NCBI GenBank assembly: GCA_963664655.2
Contig: OY761554.1
Coordinates: 496,001 to 560,000 of the forward strand
DNA: 64,000 bases
Source: Desulfospira sp963664655
GTDB lineage: Bacteria; Desulfobacterota; Desulfobacteria; Desulfobacterales; Desulfobacteraceae
Direction: 5' to 3'
The position numbers were made by a program, and so were the translations under genes. The notes beneath the pieces are model-generated. The model saw only the letters and a list, made by a program, of their open reading frames with translations, did not search any database and was not told where the DNA came from. Below, piece by piece: positions 8,837-16,223 of this stretch. Position 1 is the first letter of the stretch. The number at the start of each line of letters is the position of its first letter.

Positions 8837-10747
8837 ATGATCAGCATAACATTTCCGGACAAGACGATAAAGGAATTTGAAGATATCCCCACAGGCATGG
8901 ACGTGGCCAAAAGCATTTCCGAAGGATTTGCCAGAAACTGCGTGGCCATGAAAATTGACGGGAACCTTCTGGATTTGAGCCGAAAAATCCAACAGGATTC
9001 ATCGGTTGAATTTATAACCGTCAACGATGATGAAGCCCTTGAGATCCTGCGCCATTCCACGGCCCACGTCATGGCCGAGGCGGTTTTAAACATCTATCCG
9101 GATGCCAAACTGACCATCGGCCCGGTGGTGGAAGACGGATTTTACTACGACATTCAAATGGAGCCGGTTTCCGAAGAGGCCTTTCCCGCCGTTGAGGCGG
9201 AGATGCAAAAAATCATCAAGGCCAAGGCCGGGTTTGAACGGCAGGTGGTGTCCAAGGATCAGGCCCTTGAAATCTTCAAGGACAACCCGTTCAAGCTTGA
9301 ACTCATCAACGAGCTGGCCGACCAGGAAATTTCCCTTTACCAAAACGGCAAGTTTATTGACCTTTGCCGGGGACCTCACATTCCCCATACCGGCATGATC
9401 AAGGGCGTTAAACTGTTAAAAATTTCCGGGGCTTACTGGCGGGCGGACCAGGAAAGGGAGCAGCTCCAGCGCCTTTACGGGATTTCCTTTTTTGACAAAA
9501 AAGAACTCAATAAGTACCTGCACATGATTGAAGAGGCCCAGAAACGGGACCACAGAAAGCTTGGGACCAAACTGGACCTTTACTCCTTTCATGATGAAGC
9601 CGCCGGCATGCCGTTTTTCCACGCCAAGGGCATTGACATCTGGAATGCCCTTTTGGATTATTGGCGAGAAGAACACAAAAAGGACGGGTATGTGGAGACC
9701 AAAACCCCCATCATGCTCAACCGGAAATTATGGGAGCAGTCCGGCCACTGGGAAAATTACCGGGAAAACATGTACACATCGGTCATTGATGATGAAGAGT
9801 ACGCCATCAAGCCCATGAACTGCCCCGGGGGCATGCTGCTCTACAAGACCAAAGCTTACTCATACCGGGACCTGCCCCTGCGGGCCGGGGAGATCGGCCT
9901 GGTTCACCGGCATGAGCTGTCCGGGGCACTGTCCGGGCTGTTCAGGGTCCGGGCCTTTCACCAGGATGACGCCCATATTTTCATGACCCCGGACCATATT
10001 AGAAAAGAGGTCATGGGCGTTCTCAAGCTGGCCAAACGAATTTACGGCCGGTTCGGCCTGACCTTTCACCTGGAACTGTCCACAAGGCCCAAAAAATCCA
10101 TTGGTTCGGACGAGCAGTGGGAAGAGGCCACCAACGGGCTTCGCGGCGCTTTGGACGAATACGGCCAGGAATATTTTATCAATGAGGGCGACGGTGCATT
10201 CTACGGGCCCAAAATTGATGTCCACATCAAGGATGCCTTGGGCAGAACCTGGCAGTGCGGCACCATTCAGCTGGACATGGCCCTGCCCGAGCGGTTTGAC
10301 TTAACCTACAAGGGCCAGGACAATGAAAAACACCGGCCCATTATGGTTCACCGGACCATATTCGGCTCTCTGGAACGGTTTTTCGGCATCCTGGTGGAAC
10401 ATTTTGCCGGAAAATTCCCCTTGTGGATGGCCCCTGTCCAGGCCATTTTGCTGCCCATCAACCAGGACCTGGCCGAGTACGCCGAATCCGTAAGAGAACA
10501 GCTGGACGAGGCCGGCATCCGGTGCGAGGTGGACAAAAGAAGCGAGACCTTAAAGAAAAAAATCCGGGAAGCCCAGCTGAACTATGTGCCCCTGATCATC
10601 ACCATCGGGGACAAGGAAAAAGAAAGCGGAACCCTGTCTGTCAGAACCCTGGACGGAAAGGTCCGCATGGGGCTTTCCATGGATGACTTTACCACTCCGG
10701 TTCTGGCACATATCAAAAACAGGACCCTGGATGAATCGGTTCTATAA
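8837..10747 (+). CDS. thrS: Threonyl-tRNA synthetase
   Basis: A 636-residue class II synthetase that charges tRNA-Thr. The N-terminal TGS domain is at about 1-60. The editing domain carries HSTAHVMAEA and the CRGPHIPHTG zinc/editing motif. The catalytic core has motif 2 near FRVRAFHQDDAHIF, a zinc-binding set (Cys in KPMNCPGGM, His in QDDAHIF, His in IMVHRTIFGS) and a C-terminal anticodon-binding domain from about 535. Length is normal. Unusually, the expected infC-rpmI-rplT genes do not follow; three tandem copies of a hairpin element do. Confidence 0.98.
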   Translation: MISITFPDKTIKEFEDIPTGMDVAKSISEGFARNCVAMKIDGNLLDLSRKIQQDSSVEFITVNDDEALEILRHSTAHVMAEAVLNIYPDAKLTIGPVVEDGFYYDIQMEPVSEEAFPAVEAEMQKIIKAKAGFERQVVSKDQALEIFKDNPFKLELINELADQEISLYQNGKFIDLCRGPHIPHTGMIKGVKLLKISGAYWRADQEREQLQRLYGISFFDKKELNKYLHMIEEAQKRDHRKLGTKLDLYSFHDEAAGMPFFHAKGIDIWNALLDYWREEHKKDGYVETKTPIMLNRKLWEQSGHWENYRENMYTSVIDDEEYAIKPMNCPGGMLLYKTKAYSYRDLPLRAGEIGLVHRHELSGALSGLFRVRAFHQDDAHIFMTPDHIRKEVMGVLKLAKRIYGRFGLTFHLELSTRPKKSIGSDEQWEEATNGLRGALDEYGQEYFINEGDGAFYGPKIDVHIKDALGRTWQCGTIQLDMALPERFDLTYKGQDNEKHRPIMVHRTIFGSLERFFGILVEHFAGKFPLWMAPVQAILLPINQDLAEYAESVREQLDEAGIRCEVDKRSETLKKKIREAQLNYVPLIITIGDKEKESGTLSVRTLDGKVRMGLSMDDFTTPVLAHIKNRTLDESVL

Positions 10748-10750
10748 TTT

Positions 10751-11020
10751 TTATATGAAAGTCTCACTATCAAGCCGAAAAGACTTTCATTTTTCGTTGT
10801 GGGCGGTGCTTGGTTGGATAACCCAAGCCGTCCGTGACGGTTATATGAAAGTCTCACTATCAAGCCGAAAAGACTTTCATTTTTCGTTGTGGGCGGTGCT
10901 TGGTTGGATAACCCAAGCCGTCCGTGACGGTTATATGAAAGTCTCACTAACAAGCCGAAAAGACTTTCATTTTTCGTTGTGGACGGTGCTTGGTTGGATA
11001 ATCCAAGCCGTCCGTGACGG
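10751..11020 (+). repeat. Three tandem copies of a 90-bp hairpin element
   Basis: Units lie at 10751-10840, 10841-10930 and 10931-11020 and are almost identical (changes at a handful of bases). Each unit has a perfect 10-bp stem (ATGAAAGTCT with AGACTTTCAT, 16-base loop) and a second hairpin around GCTTGG...CCAAGC extended by GGCGG/CCGTCC. The array starts 3 bases after the thrS stop and ends 12 bases before the VanZ start. Single copies occur at four other places in the window. Confidence 0.95.
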
Positions 11021-11032
11021 TTATCCGGAACC

Positions 11033-11404
11033 ATGCGCCTGAATTTATTTTACAGGCTGCCTGTGATATTGCTGTGCGGGGTTATCTTTTTGCAGTCCTG
11101 TTTCTCTTTTTCCCATACCCCGCCCCTGTTTGAACATGAAGACAAGGTCAAGCATTTCCTGGCCTATGGGGTGCTGGCCTTTCTGGCGGCCCGCTGGATC
11201 ATGCAGGAAAAAATGAAGTTAATCCTTTTAAAAGTACAGGTTCTGGCCTTTGCCTTCACGGTGCTTTACGGCCTGTCCGATGAATTCCACCAGTCTTTTG
11301 TTCCGGGCCGGTATGCGTCAGGCCTGGACCTTGTGGCCGATGCCGCAGGCGCCCTGTTCGGGGCATGGCTTTTCGGCTGGCTGCGAGGAAGATTGAACAC
11401 ATAA
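11033..11404 (+). CDS. VanZ family membrane protein
   Basis: A 123-residue protein with about four hydrophobic segments. It has the VanZ-family pattern of an acidic/His loop (HEDKVKHFLAYGVLAFLA) and LYGLSDEFHQSFVPGR near residue 80. VanZ was first described for teicoplanin resistance, but most members have no known function. The gene starts directly behind the triple repeat array, so its 5' untranslated region would contain three hairpins if it is read from thrS. No good ribosome site is visible ahead of the ATG beyond CCGGAA. Confidence 0.8.
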   Translation: MRLNLFYRLPVILLCGVIFLQSCFSFSHTPPLFEHEDKVKHFLAYGVLAFLAARWIMQEKMKLILLKVQVLAFAFTVLYGLSDEFHQSFVPGRYASGLDLVADAAGALFGAWLFGWLRGRLNT

Positions 11405-11460
11405 CAGAACAAATTATGCAATTGCCCATAAAAAATGTATGATGATCTATTTTAGATTTT

Positions 11461-11520
11461 AGACTTGGGACTTCAGACTATAGAAAAGCGATCTTAAACG
11501 CTATCCCAAGTCCCAAGTCT
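11461..11520. repeat. Inverted repeat between VanZ and AIM24-like genes
   Basis: AGACTTGGGACTT at 11461-11473 and AAGTCCCAAGTCT at 11508-11520 are perfect inverted copies with a 34-base centre. It follows the VanZ gene and could act as a terminator, although no clean T run follows at once. Confidence 0.6.
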
Positions 11521-11558
11521 AATGTCTCAAGTCTTTTTTTAAAAAAAAGGAGAAAAAA

Positions 11559-12347
11559 ATGAGATGCCATGAAGTCGATTATGAAATTTTCGGAGACGAC
11601 ATGCAGACGGTTGAGGTCGAACTGGACCCCGGCGAGACCGTTATTGCCGAAGCCGGCGCCATGAACTGGATGGAAGACGGCATTGTCTTTGAAGCCAAAA
11701 TGGGGGACGGGTCCGAACCGGACAGAGGGTTCATGGGCAAGCTGTTTGACGCCGGCAAAAGGGCGGTCACCGGAGAATCTCTCTTCCTTACCCATTTTAC
11801 CAACCAGGGTGCCGGCAAAAAGCGGGTGGCCTTCTCCGCCCCGTATCCGGGGAAAATCATCCCCGTGGACATGAATACCATGGGCGGAGAACTGATCTGC
11901 CAGAAAGACGCCTTTCTTTGTGCGGCGTTGGGGACAAAGGTCAGCATCGCCTTCAACCGGAAACTCGGGGCCGGATTTTTTGGCGGTGAGGGATTCATCC
12001 TTCAGAAACTGCAAGGTGACGGCATGGCCTTTATCCATGCCGGCGGCACCATCGTCAAAAAAGAACTCAACCATGACACCATCCGGGTGGATACCGGCTG
12101 TATTGTGGGCTTCAGCCCGGGCATTGATTACGATATCCAGCGGGCCGGCAGCCTCAAATCCATGTTTTTCGGCGGAGAAGGCCTGTTCCTGGCCACCCTG
12201 TCCGGCCATGGCTCGGTTTATCTGCAAAGCCTTCCCTTTTCACGGCTGGCAGACCGGATCATTGCCCATGCGCCTTCTGCCGGGGGTTCGTCCAAAGGAG
12301 AGGGATCTCTTCTCGGCGGTATCGGAAGGATGCTGGACGGAGACTAG
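11559..12347 (+). CDS. AIM24/TIGR00266 family protein
   Basis: A 262-residue protein of the AIM24 (TIGR00266) family, recognised from VEVELDPGETVIAEAGAMNW at the N-terminus and a long beta-rich, glycine-rich body (GGTIVKKEL, IVGFSPGIDYD, FFGGEGLFLATLSGHGSVYLQS). Bacterial members fold as a beta-prism-like trimer of unknown role; the mitochondrial relative supports membrane organisation. The start at 11559 has AAAGGAG eight bases upstream. It has no signal peptide. The thioredoxin gene follows by 22 bases and is probably co-transcribed. Confidence 0.88.
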   Translation: MRCHEVDYEIFGDDMQTVEVELDPGETVIAEAGAMNWMEDGIVFEAKMGDGSEPDRGFMGKLFDAGKRAVTGESLFLTHFTNQGAGKKRVAFSAPYPGKIIPVDMNTMGGELICQKDAFLCAALGTKVSIAFNRKLGAGFFGGEGFILQKLQGDGMAFIHAGGTIVKKELNHDTIRVDTGCIVGFSPGIDYDIQRAGSLKSMFFGGEGLFLATLSGHGSVYLQSLPFSRLADRIIAHAPSAGGSSKGEGSLLGGIGRMLDGD

Positions 12348-12369
12348 ACCGTTTAAAGGATTTAATTGC

Positions 12370-12858
12370 ATGTGTATTTTTAAACGTGAGGCAACACTAT
12401 TTTCCATGGCCGGATATGCGGTTGCCGCGGTGCTGATTCTATGCTTTATCGCGGCCCCGGCCTCAGGGGGGCAGGTCGACTGGAAAAGCTATGCCGCCGG
12501 CATCCAGCAGGCCAGGGCCCAGCACAAAAAAATATTTCTCCACTTCACGGCGGACTGGTGCGGGTATTGTAAAAGAATGGATGCCATCACGTTTAAAGAT
12601 GCCGGAGTGATTGACTATCTGAACAAAAACTTTATCAGCATCAAAGTGAACGGGGACAAGGAAAAACAGGTCACCCAAAAGCATAACGTCTCAGGGTTCC
12701 CGGACAACCGGTTTTTTGATGCCAAACTGAAGCAGGCCTTCCGTGTGCCCGGGTTTGTGGACCCCATGGCATTCAAATTCTATATGGAATATGTCAGCAC
12801 GGACAGCTATAAGGATATGACCCCCCAGGAATATTACCGGGCCAAAACCGGAAAATAA
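12370..12858 (+). CDS. Periplasmic thioredoxin-fold protein (CGYC)
   Basis: A 162-residue protein with an N-terminal membrane/signal segment (about residues 11-36, ending PASGGQ) and a thioredoxin fold with the redox motif DWCGYCKRMD near residue 62. The cis-proline loop is HNVSGFPDNRFF. It resembles SoxW/DsbD-gamma-like or thioredoxin_7 proteins, which reduce or oxidise exported disulfides. I chose the start at 12370, preceded by AAAGGA; a longer open frame upstream belongs to another frame of the AIM24-like gene. Confidence 0.87.
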   Translation: MCIFKREATLFSMAGYAVAAVLILCFIAAPASGGQVDWKSYAAGIQQARAQHKKIFLHFTADWCGYCKRMDAITFKDAGVIDYLNKNFISIKVNGDKEKQVTQKHNVSGFPDNRFFDAKLKQAFRVPGFVDPMAFKFYMEYVSTDSYKDMTPQEYYRAKTGK

Positions 12859-12904
12859 GGATGGTTGTTTTCCGTGCACAAACAGTGCACAAACAGCACA
12901 AACA

Positions 12905-12963
12905 GGGTCAGGTCTTGAATTATCACTTTTTTATCCGGAAACTGATAATTCAAGACCTGACCC
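12905..12963. repeat. Perfect inverted repeat with 21-bp arms (GGGTCAGGTCTTG type)
   Basis: Arms at 12905-12925 (GGGTCAGGTCTTGAATTATC...) and 12943-12963 are exact complements around a 17-base centre. The CAAGACCTGACCC motif is a palindrome type often linked to REP-associated transposases. It lies between convergent genes and could terminate both. Confidence 0.8.
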
Positions 12964-12988
12964 CTTTACCTGCGGGAACATGCCCACA

Positions 12989-13013
12989 AATCGCGGGCAT
13001 GGCCCGCTCCTAC
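12989..13013 (-). repeat. REP element (GTAG type), single
   Basis: On the minus strand it reads GTAGGAGCGGGCCATGCCCG and continues CGATT. It has the GTAG head and the GCGGGC-CAT-GCCCGC hairpin typical of REP sequences mobilised by REP-associated tyrosine transposases. A paired copy is at 15267-15313. Confidence 0.85.
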
Positions 13014-13055
13014 GCCGCAACCTAAGGGAACTGCAAATCCGGTCTGCCGTCTCCT

Positions 13056-13670
13056 TTATTGGCGGGCCATGGCAAGCCTTGCGCCAAGCAGGGCAAATAC
13101 GGCGGCAAATGAGCGCTGCATCCGCTGAACCATTTTCGGGGAGCCTGCGATAAACCGGCGGGCATAGTTGGCCAAAAGGCCGTAAAGGATAAACACCACC
13201 AGGGTCATTCCCATGAACACGGCGCTCAGGCTGATAAACTGAAACATGGGGGCACCGTTGCCGGGGACCACAAAATGGGGCAGAAAGGCCAGAAAAAAGA
13301 TAGACAGCTTGGGATTAAGGATGTTGATTAAAAATCCCCTGACCACTATTTTCCGCAGCCCGCTTATCTTTCCAGGAGATTCAAGACGGATCAGGCCCGT
13401 ATCCCGCCACATGCACCAGGCCAGATAAAACAGGTAAACCGCTCCCGCATATTTAACCGCCTGAAACATGAGGGCGCTGGTGTGAAGAATGGCGGACAGC
13501 CCCAAAATGGAGGCCGTCAAGTGGGGAATAATGCCGGTGGTGCAGCCAAAGGCCGCAGCAATGCCGGCCCGCCGTCCCACAAAGAGTCCGTTTGAAACCG
13601 TGTAGATCACACCCGTACCCGGCACCAGAACAACAACCAGTGAAGTGATTAAAAATTCAAGGTTGATCAT
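13056..13670 (-). CDS. LysE/RhtB family amino-acid exporter
   Basis: A 204-residue membrane protein with about six hydrophobic segments. It has the LysE-family N-terminus (VLVPGTGVIYTVSNGLFVGR, then GIAAAFGCTTGIIPH) and LINILNPKLSIFFLAFLPHF in the middle. Such proteins export basic or hydroxylated amino acids or homoserine lactones by proton exchange. The substrate cannot be assigned. The start at 13670 (MINLEFLITSLV) matches the family. Confidence 0.9.
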   Translation of the reverse strand: MINLEFLITSLVVVLVPGTGVIYTVSNGLFVGRRAGIAAAFGCTTGIIPHLTASILGLSAILHTSALMFQAVKYAGAVYLFYLAWCMWRDTGLIRLESPGKISGLRKIVVRGFLINILNPKLSIFFLAFLPHFVVPGNGAPMFQFISLSAVFMGMTLVVFILYGLLANYARRFIAGSPKMVQRMQRSFAAVFALLGARLAMARQ

Positions 13671-13751
13671 AAATTTTCCTATATCAATAAGGGGAACAAG
13701 GTTTATAATAATCTTGAGAACAAAACATTATCACAGCAGCTAAAAGAATGA

Positions 13752-14273
13752 TATCCCCCGCCGAATTTTAATACCGAAAAGAAGAACCCCATGAAAAGCC
13801 ATAAGGCCAGCGGGTTTAAAACCCGGATCGTTTCCGGGGGCAGCATCGGATTTATGAGGCCCTGGACCGAAGATGTATACGGCATTCCCCCGGAGCAGGT
13901 GGTGGGCAGCCGGTTTGAAACCAAGCTTGAAATGAAGGGCCAGACCCCGGTACTGATGCGCCAGCCCAAACTGGAGTTTATCGACGACAAAGAAGGGAAA
14001 CCGGTTGGGATCCATCAGCACATCGGCCGCCGGCCCATTGCCGCCTTCGGCAATTCCGACGGAGACCTGCAGATGCTGCAATGGACAGCCGCAGGGGGCG
14101 GGGACCGGCTGATGCTCTATGTTCACCACACCGATGCAATCCGGGAATGGGCCTATGACCGAAACTCTTCCATCGGCAGGCTGGATAAAGGCCTGGATGA
14201 AGCCGCCGCCAATGGGTGGGTGGTCGTGGACATGAAAAAAGACTGGAACCGGATATATAAGTTTGAACCGTAA
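13752..14273 (+). pseudogene. C-terminal part of a HAD-family phosphatase
   Basis: The frame encodes the last half of a haloacid-dehalogenase-like phosphatase: TRIVSGGSIGFMRPWTEDVY carries the motif II serine region, PVGIHQHIGRRPIAAFGNSD the lysine and motif IV aspartate regions, ending WNRIYKFEP. The N-terminal DxDxT nucleophile motif is missing and the frame is closed by a TGA at 13749-13751, just upstream. The first usable ATG is at 13791. Full-length relatives are about 300 residues, so this is an N-terminally deleted relic. Upstream sequence is the promoter side of the LysE gene. Confidence 0.7.
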
Positions 14274-14313
14274 CCGTGTTTTGCCGCCGGCCGGCTGCCG
14301 CCGGCTCACAGCA

Positions 14314-15084
14314 TCAGGGAAAAATCAGCAGCTTCAGCGCAAAGGCCAGCACCGTCACATTCACCACTTTCTTAATCCAGTCATGGCCCTTGTCAATGGC
14401 CAGTTTGGGTCCGATCATTCCGCCGATGGAATTGCCCGCCGCAAGGCTTATCCCTAAAGAATAGTTGACCTCGCCGTGAAAGATAAACACGCACAGGGCA
14501 ACAAAGGTATACACAAACACCACAAACACCTTAACCGCGTTGATCCTCACCAGATCCATTCCATGGGCCAGCAGTGCGGCAATGATAATAAAGCCGACAC
14601 CGGCCTGGACAAAACCGCCGTATACACCCACGAAAAAGAAAGACACCGAAAGGACCACTTTACGCCAGACCCCGAACTGGACATTCTCCTGCCGCATCCG
14701 TTTCATGGGATCAACGGCCGTGAAAATCAGCACCAGGATCATAATACCGGCCAGGACCCGGTTGAACACCGCATCCTCAATACTGATGGCAAGGCTGGCC
14801 CCAACCCAGGCGCCCAACAGCGCCGTAGGGGTGCATAATATCACCAGATCCCCGGGGAAAACCCCGTGTTTGCGGAACCCCCTGATGGCAAACAGGTTCT
14901 GAAAGAAAATGGCAATCCGGTTTGTGCCGTTGGCAACCGCACTGGGCAGTCCCATAAAAATAAGCAGCGGCAGCGTCAGCAATGACCCGCCCCCGGCCAG
15001 GACATTCAAAACCCCGGCAATGATTCCAACAAAAAAAAGAAGCGGCAGCTGCCAGTACAGCAGCAGGGTTGAGGTTTCCAGCAT
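14314..15084 (-). CDS. TSUP (TauE/SafE) family membrane permease
   Basis: A 256-residue protein with about eight membrane segments and the duplicated TauE/SafE pattern: GIIAGVLNVLAGGGSLLTLP in the first half and VYGGFVQAGVGFIIIAALL in the second. Members export sulfite, sulfoacetate or other sulfur or organic anions, which would suit a sulfur-metabolising anaerobe, but the substrate is unknown. I chose the start at 15084 (MLETSTLL) because AAAGGA precedes it. It stands alone, convergent with the HAD relic. Confidence 0.88.
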   Translation of the reverse strand: MLETSTLLLYWQLPLLFFVGIIAGVLNVLAGGGSLLTLPLLIFMGLPSAVANGTNRIAIFFQNLFAIRGFRKHGVFPGDLVILCTPTALLGAWVGASLAISIEDAVFNRVLAGIMILVLIFTAVDPMKRMRQENVQFGVWRKVVLSVSFFFVGVYGGFVQAGVGFIIIAALLAHGMDLVRINAVKVFVVFVYTFVALCVFIFHGEVNYSLGISLAAGNSIGGMIGPKLAIDKGHDWIKKVVNVTVLAFALKLLIFP

Positions 15085-15623
15085 AATCCTTTTCTCCAAA
15101 TCGTTAAGGGAGCCTGGTCCATACAGGTACAGCAGCCAGGCCTTCTATTATCCAATGCAGGCGCCAGCATACTTGAATTTATGGAAGAGCTCAATATTCA
15201 ACGAAGGATTTGGCAGGGGAACCGCTCGAAATCGAAATCGGAAAATTTGGTAGGCAACATAGCTTTGTAGGAGCAGGCCATGCCCGCGAATCGCGGGCAT
15301 GGCCCGCTCCTACCCAAAATTGAAATTGATTTCAAGATTCGCTCGATTTCGATAACGATTTCGATTTCGACTACCCAGGCCGGAATATACATAAATTTAC
15401 CACCAATAACCAAAAAGCATGCCGGATTATAAATACGGTTACCCTGAATAATTTGGGCTGGACAGGGACGGTAAAACACTTTAAACAGGAAGGCCGAAGG
15501 TGTTTAGGCTGAAGGCTGTTAGGGGTGTTGACTCAACGACCTTAATGGCTTTCATGGTTTGCTGCGGGCGTTTGGCCCGGCTGTGTTATGAGAATCAAAA
15601 GGATCCAATAGAAAGAAACATAT
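15085..15623. other. 539-bp non-coding stretch with palindromes
   Basis: No gene is supported. It holds the paired REP at 15267-15313, AT-rich simple words (GAAATCGAAATCGG at about 15229 and CGATTTCGATTTCG at about 15357, inverted to one another around the REP) and a purine-rich AGGCTGAAGGCTG word near 15500 that recurs near 59605. A promoter for the Nudix gene should lie in the last 100 bases. Confidence 0.6.
15267..15313. repeat. Paired REP (BIME-like), 23-bp arms
   Basis: GTAGGAGCAGGCCATGCCCG (continuing CGA) is followed after one base by its complement, ending CTCCTAC, with one mismatch. It is two head-to-head GTAG REPs of the type that REP-associated transposases recognise. A remnant of such a transposase lies at 63387. 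Confidence 0.9.
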
Positions 15624-16139
15624 ATGGTAAAAGAAATTTTTGATGTGGTTGATGAAGATGACCGGATTATCGGCGAGGCCGCCCGGGAGCAGGTCCACGG
15701 AAACCCTGAGCTGATTCACAGGGTGGTCCATGTCCTTGTTTTTAACTCAAACAAAGAACTCTACCTTCAAAAACGGGACATGAACAAGGATGTCCAGCCG
15801 GGAAAATGGGATACCTCCGTGGGCGGCCATGTGGACAAGGGAGAATCCTACCGGGATGCCGCAGTCCGTGAAATGGCAGAAGAACTCGGGATCAAAGGGG
15901 CACCATTGAACTACCTGTACAAATACCGGATGTGCAATGACTATGAATCCGAATACGTATCCAGCTACCATTGTCTATGGGACGGTGCTGTTGAAACCAA
16001 CGTGGAAGAAATTGAGGAGGGGCGCTTCTGGCGTCTCAGTGATATTGAGGCAAAAGCCGGTTCAGGCATTTTCACCCCCAACTTTCTGGATGAGATAACC
16101 CGTTATCAGGAACATTTAAAAAAACAAGCGGTCCCTTGA
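15624..16139 (+). CDS. Nudix hydrolase, IPP-isomerase-like
   Basis: A 171-residue protein with a complete Nudix box, GGHVDKGESYRDAAVREMAE followed by ELGI, at about residues 71-94. The N-terminal layout (FDVVDEDDRIIGEAAREQVH, HRVVHVLVFNSNKELYLQKR) is that of the isopentenyl-diphosphate-isomerase-like Nudix subgroup (YfcD type). It hydrolyses a nucleoside diphosphate-linked compound; the substrate is not predictable. The ATG at 15624 has GAAAG about ten bases upstream. Confidence 0.9.
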   Translation: MVKEIFDVVDEDDRIIGEAAREQVHGNPELIHRVVHVLVFNSNKELYLQKRDMNKDVQPGKWDTSVGGHVDKGESYRDAAVREMAEELGIKGAPLNYLYKYRMCNDYESEYVSSYHCLWDGAVETNVEEIEEGRFWRLSDIEAKAGSGIFTPNFLDEITRYQEHLKKQAVP

Positions 16140-16223
16140 TTCTTAGAAACACTGAATCTACAAAAACAAGTGATAAAAACAGGTATGGAAAGCGTAAAAT
16201 TAAATTTGAGCCATACTATGTCC

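Noticed and set aside
10748..11042. Protein made of repeats in the thrS-VanZ gap
   Set aside because: The open frame comes from the 90-bp unit length being a multiple of three; the same element occurs elsewhere without a frame.
11920..12369. Longer version of the thioredoxin gene starting at 11920
   Set aside because: The extra part overlaps the AIM24-like gene in another frame, and the signal segment starts just after 12370.
13740..14309. Minus-strand frame opposite the HAD relic
   Set aside because: The plus strand carries the recognisable HAD phosphatase sequence; the minus frame has no family-like sequence.
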